Shown: positions 26,219 to 37,822, numbered from the stretch's first letter. The stretch is 64,000 bases of DNA from Pseudomonas guariconensis (GCF_024127895.1 NZ_JAMYBK010000001.1:434001-498000); one strand, 5' to 3'. The notes: generated from the letters alone by a model not told the origin. Made by a program: numbers and translations.

Positions 26219-28857
26219 CAGCGTTTCACCAGTCCAGTCAGGCCGCCTGCGATCAGGGCAGCGGTGTCGGCCAATGCCACCAGCGGGTCGAGCCCGGCCG
26301 GCACGGCCATGTAGCGGGGTTCCCAGTCGGGCTGGAACTTGTCCTTGAAGCGTCGCAGGCCCTGGAAGTTGTAGAGCTGCTCGCCGCGTTGGAACACCAT
26401 CGAGCCCAGGCGCTGGGTCAGGGGCGCGCCACGCCGGGGCTGCAGCCCGGCAAGCGGGACCATCCCCAGGCTGAAGCGGGCATGGCCGTGGCGTTTGTAG
26501 TGCAGGATCAGGCCGATCATCATGAACTCCATGGTCAGCTTGGGCGCTTGCGGGTGGGCACGCATCAGGTCCAGGCTGGCCAGTGCGTTACCGTGGGTTT
26601 CCAGCAGGTTGGCGAAGGCCACCGGGCGGCCCTGGAAACGCACCAGGGCGATGCGGAAATGCTGCAGGTACGCGGGGCTGAAACGGCCCAGGGAGAAGCC
26701 TTTCTCGCGCACGTGCTTACCCTCCAGCCAGGCGTCCGAGATCTGCTGCAACTCGTCCAGCGGGGCCTGGCCGGGCGCGTGGATCTCCAGGGCCAGGCCG
26801 TCGCGAGTGCCACGGTTCCAGGTGTAGCGCAGGTCTTTCATCTCCTTGCCCTTGGCCTCCAGGTCGAAGCGCCGCAGGTCGACCTGGGCCTCCTCGCCGA
26901 GCTTGAGGGCGGTCAGGCCGATGTCCATGTAGAACGGCAGGTTCTGCGCGCGCACCTGGTAGAACACCGGGCGGGCATGGTGCAGGTCGCACAGGTCGCG
27001 GAACTGCCAGATCATCTCGGCGCGTTCTTGGGCGGGGCCGATCGGGTCGTACAGGGCGACCAGGCTGCGGCCGCGCCGGGCATACATGAGGAAGGCGCTG
27101 TCGCTGGGGTGGAACAGCAGCGCCTTGTCGCCGCTGAGTGCCAGGCCGCCGTCGGGCTGATCCGAGGCCAGCAGGATGCGCTTGGCGCGCTGCAGCTCTG
27201 CTGCGTCCGGCAGGTGGATCACCGGCCTTGCGGTACGCAGTAGCCAGGTCAGGGCGACGATCACCAATAGCACGGCACTGCCCATGGCCGCGCGCAGGCC
27301 GCGAGGGGCGTCGGCGTCCAGGGTGAATTGCCACCACAGTTCGTGACGGTAGGGCACATCCTGGTAGGCGAACAGCAGCAGCCAGACCGAGGCGCCGACC
27401 ACGCAGGTGCTGGCCATCAGGTACATCGGCGAGCATGGCAGCTCCAGCAGGCGGCTGGGGCGGTAGAAGGCGCGACGGAACATCGCCAGCAGGGCCGCCG
27501 TGAACGTCAGGATGCCGGCCTCTTCCCAATCGAAACCCTTGAGCAGCGACAACAGCGCGCCCATCAGCAGCAAGACCGTGGTCAGCAGCCAGGCGGCGGA
27601 CAGGCGTCGCCGCAGCCCCTGGGCCAGCAGCAGGCACAGCACGCCAATCAGGCTGGCGCCGAAGTGCGAGGCGTCGATCAGCCGATGGGGTACCAGGAAG
27701 CCCATGTGCTCCAGACGGGTGTCGATTTCCGGGGTGGCCCCCGAGAACAGCAGGACCACCCCGGAAAGGAACACCAGGATCGCCAGCACTGGCGCGGCCA
27801 GCCCCGAGGCCGCCCTGATCGCCTGGCGCGCGGCTCGCAGGCGCCGGGCCTCGTTGGCCAGCAGCAGCACGCAGGCCAGCAGCAATGGCAGGACCACGTA
27901 GATCAGGCGGTACAGCAGCAGGGCTGCAGCCAGCGGCGCGGCGCCCAGCGGGTTGGCGAAGGCAGCCAGGAGAATGGCCTCGAACACCCCCACACCGCCT
28001 GGCACGTGGCTGAGCACCCCAGCCGCCAGCGCCAGCAGGTAGACCAGGACGAAGACCGCGAAGGGCGGCGTTTCGGGCAGCAGCAGGTAGAGCACGGTGG
28101 CGGCGGCGATGACGTCCAGGGCGGTGATCAGCAATTGCAGGGCCGCCAGCCGAACGCCCGGCAGGCGCAGGGTGCGCCGGCCGAGTCGTACCCGCAGAGT
28201 GTCGGCCAGGGGCTGTTCGTCCAGGCGCCGACGGTACAGGCCGATCACCAGCGCGGCGCTGAGCGCCAGCACCGCCAGGGAGAGGCTGGCCAGCAGTACA
28301 GGCGGTATGTGCAGGGCATTGGCCGCAGCCGGCAGGTCGCCGAGGCTGGCCAGTGCCGCCAACGGTGGCAGGGCACAGCCGAGCGACAGGCTGGCGAACG
28401 CCGTCATGCGGGCGACTTCGACAGCCCCGAGACCATGGCGGGCATACAGGCGATAGCGCACCGAACCGCCGGAGAGCATCGACAGGCCAATGGCGTTGCC
28501 GATGGCGAAGGCGCTGAACCCGCCCAGTGCCAGGGTGCGACCGGGCAGTCGTACCCCGGCGTAGCGGCTGGCCGACCATTCGTAGCCGAGCAGGATCACG
28601 AACCCGACTATCGCGGCCAGCAGGGCGCCGAGCAAGGAGGGGGGCGGGACGCTGAGCACGGCATCGCGCAATGCGTAGAGGTCCAGTTCGCTCAGCAAGT
28701 GCCGGCAGGCGACCAGGGCCAGGGCGAACAGCAGCAGGGTCAGGGCCAGGCCGAGGGGCTGGCGATAGCGCATCAGTCGCTCCCGCCAGGGCAGTGGTTG
28801 CGCCCGGGGCGGCTCTTCGTCAAGCGGTGCCCGGGACTCGGAAGGGTGGGCGGTCAT
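26218..28857 (-). CDS. mprF: Aminoacyl-phosphatidylglycerol synthase MprF
   Basis: Transfers an amino acid (alanine in P. aeruginosa, lysine in others) from tRNA to phosphatidylglycerol and flips the product, lowering surface charge. The 879-residue protein has about 14 membrane helices, including the UPF0104 flippase part (SHVPGGVGVFEAILLAAF near residue 285), then a cytoplasmic DUF2156 GNAT-like synthase domain from about 560 (SDSAFLMYARRGRSLVALYDPIGP; NLPFYMDIGLTALKLGEEA; LQPRRGAPLTQRLGSMVF). Which amino acid it uses cannot be read from the sequence. Confidence 0.94.
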   Translation of the reverse strand: MTAHPSESRAPLDEEPPRAQPLPWRERLMRYRQPLGLALTLLLFALALVACRHLLSELDLYALRDAVLSVPPPSLLGALLAAIVGFVILLGYEWSASRYAGVRLPGRTLALGGFSAFAIGNAIGLSMLSGGSVRYRLYARHGLGAVEVARMTAFASLSLGCALPPLAALASLGDLPAAANALHIPPVLLASLSLAVLALSAALVIGLYRRRLDEQPLADTLRVRLGRRTLRLPGVRLAALQLLITALDVIAAATVLYLLLPETPPFAVFVLVYLLALAAGVLSHVPGGVGVFEAILLAAFANPLGAAPLAAALLLYRLIYVVLPLLLACVLLLANEARRLRAARQAIRAASGLAAPVLAILVFLSGVVLLFSGATPEIDTRLEHMGFLVPHRLIDASHFGASLIGVLCLLLAQGLRRRLSAAWLLTTVLLLMGALLSLLKGFDWEEAGILTFTAALLAMFRRAFYRPSRLLELPCSPMYLMASTCVVGASVWLLLFAYQDVPYRHELWWQFTLDADAPRGLRAAMGSAVLLVIVALTWLLRTARPVIHLPDAAELQRAKRILLASDQPDGGLALSGDKALLFHPSDSAFLMYARRGRSLVALYDPIGPAQERAEMIWQFRDLCDLHHARPVFYQVRAQNLPFYMDIGLTALKLGEEAQVDLRRFDLEAKGKEMKDLRYTWNRGTRDGLALEIHAPGQAPLDELQQISDAWLEGKHVREKGFSLGRFSPAYLQHFRIALVRFQGRPVAFANLLETHGNALASLDLMRAHPQAPKLTMEFMMIGLILHYKRHGHARFSLGMVPLAGLQPRRGAPLTQRLGSMVFQRGEQLYNFQGLRRFKDKFQPDWEPRYMAVPAGLDPLVALADTAALIAGGLTGLVKR

Positions 28858-29052
28858 GGATAACCTCGGGCGTGCCGCGCGAGGTAGGGGAGAGGTGCGG
28901 CCAAGTGAAAGTCTCTTCGGAAAACGTATCCGAATGTTACTCCGGGTGAAGTCGCTTTCAGCCGCTCGGCACGGTTAAAGATAGTTCATCCAGTCAAGCG
29001 GGCCGGGTAGTGGAAGAGGGCGGGCAGGGGGGATAGCTGGAGGTGTAAAAGC

Positions 29053-29090
29053 AACAAACCCCGCACTGTTGGAAACAGGCGGGGTTTGTT
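29053..29090 (-). terminator. Terminator of the distal initiator tRNA gene
   Basis: Twelve-bp perfect stem AACAAACCCCGC/GCGGGGTTTGTT with a 14-base loop, directly after the second tRNA-fMet gene on the minus strand; the transcript then reads TGCTTTT. Confidence 0.85.
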
Positions 29091-29100
29091 CTGACGAATA

Positions 29101-29177
<77 letters not shown>

Positions 29178-29261
29178 TCAGTGGTTGCGCATTCTACGGT
29201 TTTTCGAACGGCTGTCAAGCGTTAATCGTTGATTTTTCGTTGGAATTTTCCGCAGGCAATG

Positions 29262-29293
29262 AAAAAGGCCACTGTATCGACAGTGGCCTTTTT
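29262..29293 (-). terminator. Terminator of the proximal initiator tRNA gene
   Basis: Thirteen-bp perfect stem AAAAAGGCCACTG/CAGTGGCCTTTTT with a 6-base loop, 7 bases after copy 1 on the minus strand. Its presence between the copies implies separate transcripts. Confidence 0.9.
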
Positions 29294-29300
29294 CTGAATC

Positions 29301-29377
<77 letters not shown>

Positions 29378-29571
29378 CCTGTTGAAATGAATTCTACGGA
29401 TATCCTTCTCTGTGTCAAGCGATTTATGGAAAAAATCCTTTTTCGTTCAATCCCTTAGCGCTTCCATATGGGCTGCGGCTCAGTAATGGCGGGGCTTGTA
29501 TGGCGTTTGTCGGTGGTTTTCCCGTTGACCCTGTCCGTGGGCTGTCCCGTCTCCATCCAGTGGAGTAATAT

Positions 29572-29587
29572 CTGTATGAATTTACAG
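29572..29587 (+). promoter_or_regulatory. LexA (SOS) box upstream of dinB
   Basis: CTGTATGAATTTACAG is a close match to CTG-N10-CAG with the TATA-rich core, 15 bases before the dinB start codon, where LexA would block transcription or early elongation. Confidence 0.9.
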
Positions 29588-29602
29588 TGCTGACGGCCAT
29601 CC

Positions 29603-30673
29603 ATGTCCTTGCGCAAGATCATCCATATCGACTGCGATTGCTTCTATGCCGCCATCGAGATGCGTGACGACCCGCGTTTGGCTGGCCGCCCGATGGCGGT
29701 CGGCGGGGCGCCGGAGCAGCGTGGGGTGATTGCCACTTGCAACTATGAGGCGAGGGCCTATGGGGTGCGATCGGCCATGTCGTCCCGGCATGCGCTCAAG
29801 CTGTGCCCCGATCTGTTGATCGTCAAGCCGCGCTTCGAGGCCTACCGCGAAGCGTCCCGCGAAATCCAGGCGATCTTCCGTGACTACACCGAGTTGATAG
29901 AGCCATTGTCGCTGGACGAGGCCTATCTGGATGTCAGCGACAGCCAGTGGTTCGCCGGCAGTGCCACGCGGATCGCCCAAGACATACGCCGGCGCGTCGC
30001 GCAGCAGTTGCACATCACCGTCTCGGCCGGCGTGGCGCCGAACAAGTTCCTGGCCAAGATCGCCAGCGACTGGCGCAAACCCGATGGGTTGTTCGTCATC
30101 ACGCCGGCGCAGGTGGAGGATTTTGTCGCCGCCTTGCCGGTCGCCAGGCTGCATGGCGTGGGCAAGGTCACGGCAGACAAGCTGGCGCGCCTTGGCATCG
30201 ACACCTGCCTGACGCTGCGCGAATGGCCGCGCCTGACCCTGGTGCGTGAGTTCGGCAGTTTCGGCGAGCGTCTGTGGGGCCTGGCACGGGGCATCGACGA
30301 GCGGCTCGTGCAGAACGACAGCCGGCGTCAGTCGGTCAGTGTGGAAAATACCTACGATACGGATCTGCCGGACCTGTCGAGTTGCCTGGAGAAACTACCC
30401 CGGTTGCTGGACAGCCTGAACGAGCGGGTCGCGCGCATGGACAGCAGCTACAAGCCGGAAAAGCCCTTCGTCAAGGTCAAGTTCCACGACTTCAGCCAGA
30501 CCACATTGGAGCAGGCAGGGGCAGGGCGTGACCTGGAGAGCTACCGACAGTTGCTCAGCCAGGCCTTTGCCCGGGGCGGCAAACCGGTGCGGTTGCTGGG
30601 GGTGGGGGTGCGGCTGCGCGACTTGCGGGGTACCCATGAGCAGTTGGAGCTTTTTCCGCCTCAGCTTCTGTAG
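29603..30673 (+). CDS. dinB: DNA polymerase IV (Y-family, DinB)
   Basis: A 356-residue error-prone lesion-bypass polymerase. The palm has IHIDCDCFYAAIE near residues 7-19 (metal ligand Asp) and SLDEAYLDVS near 102 (catalytic Asp-Glu); the steric region NYEARAYGVRSAM and the helix-hairpin-helix LHGVGKVTADKLARLGI follow, then the little finger. The C-terminal QLELFP is the beta-clamp-binding motif. A SOS box lies immediately upstream, so it belongs to the LexA regulon. Confidence 0.98.
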   Translation: MSLRKIIHIDCDCFYAAIEMRDDPRLAGRPMAVGGAPEQRGVIATCNYEARAYGVRSAMSSRHALKLCPDLLIVKPRFEAYREASREIQAIFRDYTELIEPLSLDEAYLDVSDSQWFAGSATRIAQDIRRRVAQQLHITVSAGVAPNKFLAKIASDWRKPDGLFVITPAQVEDFVAALPVARLHGVGKVTADKLARLGIDTCLTLREWPRLTLVREFGSFGERLWGLARGIDERLVQNDSRRQSVSVENTYDTDLPDLSSCLEKLPRLLDSLNERVARMDSSYKPEKPFVKVKFHDFSQTTLEQAGAGRDLESYRQLLSQAFARGGKPVRLLGVGVRLRDLRGTHEQLELFPPQLL

Positions 30674-30705
30674 TAGTGCGCTCATCTTCTGGCTTTGTGA
30701 TCCTG

Positions 30706-30722
30706 GGGCTGCAAAGCAGCCC
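30706..30722. terminator. Hairpin between dinB and the lipoprotein gene
   Basis: Seven-bp perfect stem GGGCTGC/GCAGCCC with an AAA loop between the two converging genes. There is no T run, so it is at best a weak or Rho-assisted terminator. Confidence 0.4.
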
Positions 30723-30739
30723 AACAAGGCCCAGCAGAT

Positions 30740-31693
30740 TTAATGCACGCCTGGATCGGCCACCAGTCGCCCGGTGTCCTTGGTCAGCGTATGCAGAAAT
30801 TCCTGCTGCAGCTCCGGATCGTTGCGGGTCAGCTCGATCAGGCTCTGTTCCAGCTCGCTGGCTTCCTCTTCCAGGCCCAGCTCCGACAGGCGCTTGACCC
30901 GGTGGACCCATTGGCCGACATCGTCGTCCTCCAGGTCATCGAAGATCAGGTCATGGGCTTCCAGCAGCTTGCTGCGCAGGTTACCGCTGACCAGCAGGCT
31001 GGCATCGCCGCGCACGCCGTTGTCCTCGTCGACGACCTGCAGGTGCAGGGTGCCGATATGGCTGAGGTTCTGTTCGGAGAACGGGCTGTCGAGCAGATTC
31101 AGGCGCAAGACGCCGTTGCGGTCAGTGGTCAGCTCATGGGTCAGCTTGCCGGCCTTGACCTCGACCAGTCGCTCGCTCCACGGCAGGCTGGTGTACTCCT
31201 CGCGCTTGCCTTTCTGTACTTCGCTGATGCCGGCCAGGTTCTGCTGGGCACGGCCGTTGGACTGTACGTTCATGAAAGGGTTGAGCCCGGCCACGCCGTA
31301 GTCGAGCCAGTCGTGGGTGACGCTGTGTGGCAGGTTGCCCAGGGTGAACACGTTGACCACGTTGGCACCGACCCCGGCGACCACGGCCACCGCGCCCAGG
31401 GGGATCTCGTAGATTTCCCGCCAGGGCTGGTAGGGCGTGTAGCGGTCGTAGCGACGGGTGACCTCGAACTCGGTGACCTCGAAGCGCTTCTGCTCGTGAA
31501 CCCGCACGCGCCGCTGGGGAAGCGCCATCACCTTCGGCTCGCCGACGTCGATCTGCAGCGTGTGTTCGAGCAACTTGCGCTCGACGCGCTCCTCATGTTC
31601 GCTGCGCTGGGACATCTGGTTGGCGCAGCCGCTGACGAGCAGGGCGCCGCAGAGTGCGGCGCCCCCCAGGGTAAAGGTACTTCGCTTGGACAT
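30740..31693 (-). CDS. Predicted lipoprotein of unknown function
   Basis: A 317-residue lipoprotein with lipobox LLVSGC near residue 23. After the acylated Cys comes a charged helix (MSQRSEHEERVERKLLEHTLQ), then a short hydrophobic segment (IPLGAVAVVAGVGANVVNVFTLG) that could dip into a membrane, and an acidic C-terminal half. I recognise no named domain. It lies 20 bases after proS, probably in one transcript; a gene of similar nature follows proS in P. aeruginosa. ATG 31693 is chosen, with GAG upstream; a GTG two codons earlier is possible. Confidence 0.8.
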   Translation of the reverse strand: MSKRSTFTLGGAALCGALLVSGCANQMSQRSEHEERVERKLLEHTLQIDVGEPKVMALPQRRVRVHEQKRFEVTEFEVTRRYDRYTPYQPWREIYEIPLGAVAVVAGVGANVVNVFTLGNLPHSVTHDWLDYGVAGLNPFMNVQSNGRAQQNLAGISEVQKGKREEYTSLPWSERLVEVKAGKLTHELTTDRNGVLRLNLLDSPFSEQNLSHIGTLHLQVVDEDNGVRGDASLLVSGNLRSKLLEAHDLIFDDLEDDDVGQWVHRVKRLSELGLEEEASELEQSLIELTRNDPELQQEFLHTLTKDTGRLVADPGVH

Positions 31694-31713
31694 GTTCACT
31701 CGGGCATTGGCTA

Positions 31714-33429
<1,716 letters not shown>

Positions 33430-33532
33430 GGTGAGCCGTGTCGATTGCCTAAGACGTTGAAATGACCCCGCATTGTACGGGGATGGTTTATCTCCGTACA
33501 GAATGCAGCAGGCCTTGAAGGGTGTCAGCCAA

Positions 33533-33560
33533 GAAAAAGCCCGGCGCGATCGCCGGGCTT
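33533..33560 (-). terminator. oprD terminator
   Basis: Ten-bp perfect stem AAGCCCGGCG/CGCCGGGCTT with a 4-base loop and an A5 run on its left, which is the T tail for the minus-strand oprD transcript. Confidence 0.88.
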
Positions 33561-33589
33561 CTTCAAGTGCAGGGCACTGCAAGCCAGGC

Positions 33590-34864
33590 TTACAGGATGC
33601 TCAGCGGGTACTCGACGATCAGGCGCAGCTCGTCCAGGGATGGGGAGCCGTAGTAGACGCCATCGCTGGAGCGGTAGGTGGCCTGGCGGATACGGAAGCT
33701 CAGGTCTTTGGCCGGGCCTTCCTGCAGGACGTACTTGATGTCGATGTCGCGCTCCCACTCTTTGCCGTTGTTGGTGGTGGCGGTGTTGGCGCCGGTACCA
33801 CGGGCATAGCGGGTCATGAAGCTCAGGCCTGGAATGCCGTATTCGGCGAAGTTCAGGTCGTAGCGGGCCTGCCAGGACTTCTCGTCTTCAGCGTTGAAGT
33901 CGGAGCGGGCGATGGAGTTGGCCAGGAACACGGTACCGCCACCGTCGACGCCGTAGCCGTAGTCACCGTCACCAGTCACGCGCTGGAAGGCCAGGGTGAA
34001 GGTATGAGCGCCGATGTTGTAGGCGCCGGACAGGCTGAACGCGCGGTTGTCGAGTTTGGTTTCGTCATCCTTGGCGGCACGCTGCAAGCCAGCGCCGTCG
34101 CTCTTGGTGTCATAGATGTTGAAGTCGAACGTCAGGCCTTGGTTGTCGGCGATCGGCAATGCCCAGTTGATGTTGGCGTAGTACTTGCGCCAGTAGTCCT
34201 CGACCTTGGAGTAGTACAGGCTGGTGCTCAGGTTGTCGCTGAAGGCGTAGGTACCACCGAATACCTTGGCCTCCTTCAGGTGCAGGCTGTCATGATGGGT
34301 TTGCTCCTGGGCGTTCATGCCAGTGAAACGGCCAGCATGCAGCGTCAGGCCCGAGATCTCGTTTGAGGTGATCAATGCGCCTTCGGCAACCTCTGGCAGC
34401 AAGCGGCTGTCGTCGGTTGCAAAGACCGGAAGTTCGGTGAACTGGTTGCCGACTTTCAGGACGGTATCGGAGATACGGAACTTGACCGCAGCACCGCCTT
34501 CGGAGTAGTCATCCTGGGAGCGTCCATCGGAGCCCTCCGGGAACAGGCCGGTACCGGCGCGGCCCTTGCCGCTGTCGAGTTTCAGGCCGAGCATGCCGAT
34601 GGCATCGACACCGACGCCGATGGTGCCTTGGGTGAAGCCGGACTCGAAGGTGCCGAGGAAGCCAAGGCCGGTTTCTTCCACGCGGCTCTGGGTGCCGCTG
34701 GGGTTGTTACGGAAGTCACGGCTGAAATACAGCATACGGGTCTTGACGTTCAGCTTGCTGTCTTCAATGAAACCCTTGGATTCATCCTGCGAAGAGGCCA
34801 CGGCCAACTGCGAGGTCCCTGCCGCAACGGCCAGGGCGATCATGCTCCACTTCATCACGCGCAT
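33590..34864 (-). CDS. oprD: OprD-family outer-membrane porin
   Basis: A 424-residue substrate-specific 18-strand porin. A signal peptide (residues 1-24, ending AVA) is followed by [23 protein letters not shown], the family's N-terminal strand, and the protein ends in a strand with terminal Leu. Its position between proS and the HIT/slyX genes matches oprD of P. aeruginosa, which takes up basic amino acids; a P. putida-group porin at this place may do the same, but substrate is inferred. AAAGGAG precedes the ATG by 9 bases. A possible ArgR site lies upstream. Confidence 0.9.
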   Translation of the reverse strand: MRVMKWSMIALAVAAGTSQLAVASSQDESKGFIEDSKLNVKTRMLYFSRDFRNNPSGTQSRVEETGLGFLGTFESGFTQGTIGVGVDAIGMLGLKLDSGKGRAGTGLFPEGSDGRSQDDYSEGGAAVKFRISDTVLKVGNQFTELPVFATDDSRLLPEVAEGALITSNEISGLTLHAGRFTGMNAQEQTHHDSLHLKEAKVFGGTYAFSDNLSTSLYYSKVEDYWRKYYANINWALPIADNQGLTFDFNIYDTKSDGAGLQRAAKDDETKLDNRAFSLSGAYNIGAHTFTLAFQRVTGDGDYGYGVDGGGTVFLANSIARSDFNAEDEKSWQARYDLNFAEYGIPGLSFMTRYARGTGANTATTNNGKEWERDIDIKYVLQEGPAKDLSFRIRQATYRSSDGVYYGSPSLDELRLIVEYPLSIL

Positions 34865-35586
34865 CGTGATTTGCTCCTTTGGTTTTTAGGAAGAGTACCG
34901 CTGCACCCTGGTTTTTTAGTTATAGGGGCAGCTCTTTCTTGTTATGTCGGCGAAAATGTATATCACGCTGACTGTTCTTGGCGATATGGGGAAAACAATC
35001 TTTCGCTAACTTTTTTCCCCTGTCGCAATTAGTGTTTTCCATGTCGCAAATCACGTCCCTTTTTTCTTGGGACGCACAACGCCAGCGCTGTTTCTCGCAG
35101 CCGTAACAAATGTGTAAACATCGGTCGGTTGGTGAAACTCCCTGGGGTGTCCATATCGCTGTTGTTATTTGTCGCGTCCATCTGCCGATGCAGGTGGCGT
35201 GCCGACTTGGTCGGAAAGGAATGCAACAAGCGTGCTCAAAATTGCCGCCGATTCATGAAATTTTCACATTTGCCTGGCGATTGGTCGGAAAACCGCCGCA
35301 AACACGGGGGAATGGCTGTCTGATGGTGTGCCAGGATCGAGCAAGGTGTGATGCGAAAGAGCTGCCATGAAAGTCAATGTGTTACCGGCGACTGTTCATC
35401 CTGAGTGGTCCAAGTGGGGAGAAATGTGGCTTGTTTCACGCCAAGGCCTCATTTTGGTGCGAAAAGTAGCGCTGTGTTACCGCGCCTGGGCATGTGAGGC
35501 GATTGCATGCTTGCCTGGGCGAAGCAGGGTATCCTTTAGCCATGTTGCCCGCATTCGCTGGGCTGTTGGTCTCGAGGAGGTTCGTC
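34865..35586. other. Long divergent intergenic region, oprD to HIT gene
   Basis: About 720 bases, AT-richer than the genes around it. It holds the oprD control region, including two TGTCGCAA repeats, and the HIT gene promoter. The open frames here (for example on + at 35110-35370) have poor codon use and no ribosome site, so I do not call them genes. Nothing else is recognised. Confidence 0.5.
35021..35049. promoter_or_regulatory. Possible ArgR site upstream of oprD
   Basis: TGTCGCAA occurs at 35021-35028 and again at 35042-35049, exactly 21 bp (two helical turns) apart in direct orientation. Pseudomonas ArgR half-sites begin TGTCGC and are arranged as direct repeats, and oprD of P. aeruginosa is arginine-induced through ArgR. 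The repeats are about 160 bp from the oprD start. Binding is inferred. Confidence 0.45.
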
Positions 35587-36006
35587 GTGTTCGTCATGGA
35601 TTCACGTCTGCAGCAGGATTCCCTGGTATTGGGGGATTTTCCATTGTGCCGCCTGCTGCTCAGCAAGGATGCCAACTATCCCTGGTTCATCCTGGTGCCA
35701 CGGCGTGCCGATGTCAGTGAGCTGTTCCAGCTGGACGAGGCCGACCAGCGCCAGCTCTGGAAGGAAACCACCTACCTGGCCGAGACGCTCAAGGACAGCT
35801 TCGCCGCCGACAAGATGAACGTGGCGACCCTGGGCAATGTGGTCAGCCAGTTGCACATGCATGTGATCGTGCGCCGTCGCGACGATGCTGCCTGGCCGGC
35901 TCCGGTCTGGGGGCGGCAGCCGGCTGTGGCCTACACCGACGAACAGGTCGAGGCGGTACGCCAGCGTTTGCGGGCGGTCTTGAGCGATGACTTCAAGGAG
36001 GTATGA
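35587..36006 (+). CDS. HIT-domain nucleotide hydrolase/transferase
   Basis: A 139-residue histidine-triad protein starting at GTG 35587, where GAGGAGG lies 6 bases upstream; the ATG at 35596 is too far from it. The triad region reads [26 protein letters not shown], in which the third His of HxHxH is Ile. The QLHxHVI form with a downstream AWPxPVWG segment is a recognised proteobacterial HIT subgroup. Members act on nucleotide conjugates; the substrate here is unknown. It is followed closely by slyX. Confidence 0.88.
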   Translation: MFVMDSRLQQDSLVLGDFPLCRLLLSKDANYPWFILVPRRADVSELFQLDEADQRQLWKETTYLAETLKDSFAADKMNVATLGNVVSQLHMHVIVRRRDDAAWPAPVWGRQPAVAYTDEQVEAVRQRLRAVLSDDFKEV

Positions 36007-36010
36007 GGTT

Positions 36011-36217
36011 ATGTCACTGGAGTCGCGAATCATCGAGCTGGAAAGCCGCCAGGCGTTCCAGGACGACACCATCCAGGCGCTCAACGATGTGCTGGTCGAG
36101 CAGGGCCGGGTGATCGAGCGCCTGCAATTGCAGATGACCGAACTGATCGAGCGTTACGAGGAGATGGTCGGACAGGTCGGTGAGGAAGGCGAGGAACCAC
36201 CGCCGCCGCATTATTGA
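36011..36217 (+). CDS. slyX: SlyX-family coiled-coil protein
   Basis: A 68-residue protein: an almost continuous coiled coil ([39 protein letters not shown]) ending in the conserved proline-rich PPPPHY. It follows the HIT gene with 4 bases between, with AAGGAGG overlapping the HIT gene's last codons. Cellular role not established. Confidence 0.93.
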   Translation: MSLESRIIELESRQAFQDDTIQALNDVLVEQGRVIERLQLQMTELIERYEEMVGQVGEEGEEPPPPHY

Positions 36218-36270
36218 GGAGGCGTCGGCCCTGGTGCGGCGGGAGGCCGCTGCGCCAGGGCCGCGAGGGA

Positions 36271-36864
36271 TCAGCGGCGGGAGACCGCGACCACGTCTTC
36301 GGCCTGCAGGCCCTTGTCCCGGTGCATCACCGAGAACTCCACGCGCTGGCCTTCGACGAGCACGCGATGCCCTTCGCCGCGGATGGCGCGAAAGTGCACG
36401 AAGATATCGTCGCCGCTGTCACGGGAGATGAAGCCGAAGCCCTTGGAGGTGTTGAACCACTTGACGGTGCCGGTATCGCGCCGGCCGCCCTCTTGCACGG
36501 TGCCCTGGCTTGCGCGGGCCTTCCGGGTGCTGCGGGCAAAGCCCGCGCCCAGGTGCAGGGCCACGGCCAGCGTGGCGCAGAGCAGGGCGGGGATGTCGCC
36601 CAGTTCCGGGCGCGCCAGGAGCGTGACGGTCTGCAGGATCACCGCCACTACCAGCAGGGCGCAGGCCGCGTATTGCAGTTGCTGGCGAGCGCCTTTGTAG
36701 TAGAGCGGCAGCACGGGCGCCAGGAGCAGGTTGAGCAGGCCGAGCAAGGCCAGGTAGACGGCTTCGGGTTGCTGCAGGAAGGGTGTCGCATCGGTTTTCA
36801 GGCTGGGTATGAGCGATAGCAGCAAAGCCGCAACGCCCGTCACCAGGTGGACGATCTTGAACAT
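36271..36864 (-). CDS. Membrane protein with C-terminal cold-shock domain
   Basis: A 197-residue protein joining four predicted membrane helices (about residues 5-22, 36-54, 62-81 and 89-109) to a cold-shock domain from about 129. The domain has both RNA-binding motifs, KGFGFI and DIFVHF, in the order [20 protein letters not shown]...DDIFVHF. A cold-shock gene occupies this place in P. aeruginosa as well (beside slyX and dps). Its fold implies an RNA-binding domain tethered to the inner membrane; targets are unknown. Confidence 0.85.
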   Translation of the reverse strand: MFKIVHLVTGVAALLLSLIPSLKTDATPFLQQPEAVYLALLGLLNLLLAPVLPLYYKGARQQLQYAACALLVVAVILQTVTLLARPELGDIPALLCATLAVALHLGAGFARSTRKARASQGTVQEGGRRDTGTVKWFNTSKGFGFISRDSGDDIFVHFRAIRGEGHRVLVEGQRVEFSVMHRDKGLQAEDVVAVSRR

Positions 36865-37132
36865 TTGGGTTGGCTCACGTTGATAAGGCCGATCACAGGA
36901 AGAGCTGGCCGCGCGGTGCGCATGAGGTATAGGGCGCGATCACGCGGCTGGCCAGCCTATGCACCCGGCAATGACAGTCCGCACGGGTGGCACCCTGCTA
37001 TTTAACCGCAAAGACAGTGGCTTCTCAAACTACCGGGCGATGTGTTGCCTTGGGTCACATGCAGGATCGGACGAGTCTGATACAGTGTTTCGTGCCCGCT
37101 TGATGATCAAGCCTTATGGAAAGGGGAGCGTC

Positions 37133-37606
37133 ATGGCAATCGATATCGGTATCAGTGAAGAAGATCGCAAGTCCATCGTTGAAGGACTTTCCCGCCTGTT
37201 GTCGGATACCTACGTGCTGTATCTGAAAACCCATAACTTCCATTGGAACGTCACTGGCCCTTCGTTTCGTACCCTGCACCTGATGTTCGAGGAGCAGTAC
37301 AACGAACTGGCCCTGGCCGTCGACTCGATCGCCGAGCGCATCCGGGCGTTGGGTTTCCCGGCGCCGGGCTCCTATGCGTTCTACGCACGCCACTCCTCGA
37401 TCGAAGAGGAGGAGGGTGTGCCGCCGGCAGAAGAGATGATCCGCCAGCTGGTCCAGGGGCAGGAAGCAGTGGTGCGCACGGCACGCAGTATCTTCCCGGT
37501 GGTGGACAAGGTCAGCGACGAACCGACCGCCGACCTGCTGACCCAGCGTATGCAGGTGCATGAAAAAACGGCATGGATGCTGCGGGTGCTGCTCGACGGC
37601 AAGTGA
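37133..37606 (+). CDS. dps: Dps-family DNA-binding ferritin
   Basis: A 157-residue Dps/MrgA protein that oxidises and stores iron and protects DNA. The ferroxidase signature [37 protein letters not shown] (residues 36-72) holds the His, Asp and Glu ligands. AAGGGGAG lies 4 bases before ATG 37133; in-frame codons further upstream do not match the family. There is no long basic N-terminal tail, so DNA binding may be weak. Confidence 0.93.
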   Translation: MAIDIGISEEDRKSIVEGLSRLLSDTYVLYLKTHNFHWNVTGPSFRTLHLMFEEQYNELALAVDSIAERIRALGFPAPGSYAFYARHSSIEEEEGVPPAEEMIRQLVQGQEAVVRTARSIFPVVDKVSDEPTADLLTQRMQVHEKTAWMLRVLLDGK

Positions 37607-37633
37607 CCGTCCTCCCGGCCCCGAACGCTGTGC

Positions 37634-37668
37634 AAGCCCGGATCCAGTCGCTGGATCCGGGCTTTTTC
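37634..37668 (+). terminator. dps terminator
   Basis: Fourteen-bp perfect stem AAGCCCGGATCCAG/CTGGATCCGGGCTT with a 3-base loop and a T5 run, 27 bases after the dps stop. Confidence 0.92.
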
Positions 37669-37822
37669 ATGGTGCGCGGGGAAGGTTTTGCCGCTGCTTT
37701 GCGAGGGCTTGCCGGCGCTTCATTAAGGCCATGTCCCATGGCGATGGAGTGATGCGGTGGAGAACCTGTTACAGAGCGGCAAGCGGAGCGTTCGCCCAGG
37801 AAAATGGCCAGACAAGCACTGT

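Noticed and set aside
27328..28863. A 511-codon Gln-rich frame opposite mprF
   Set aside because: Antisense to a clear membrane protein gene; Gln and Arg richness comes from the complement of CTG and GCC codons.
35110..35370. 86-codon frame in the oprD-HIT gap
   Set aside because: Many rare codons, no ribosome site, and no recognisable feature; treated as intergenic.
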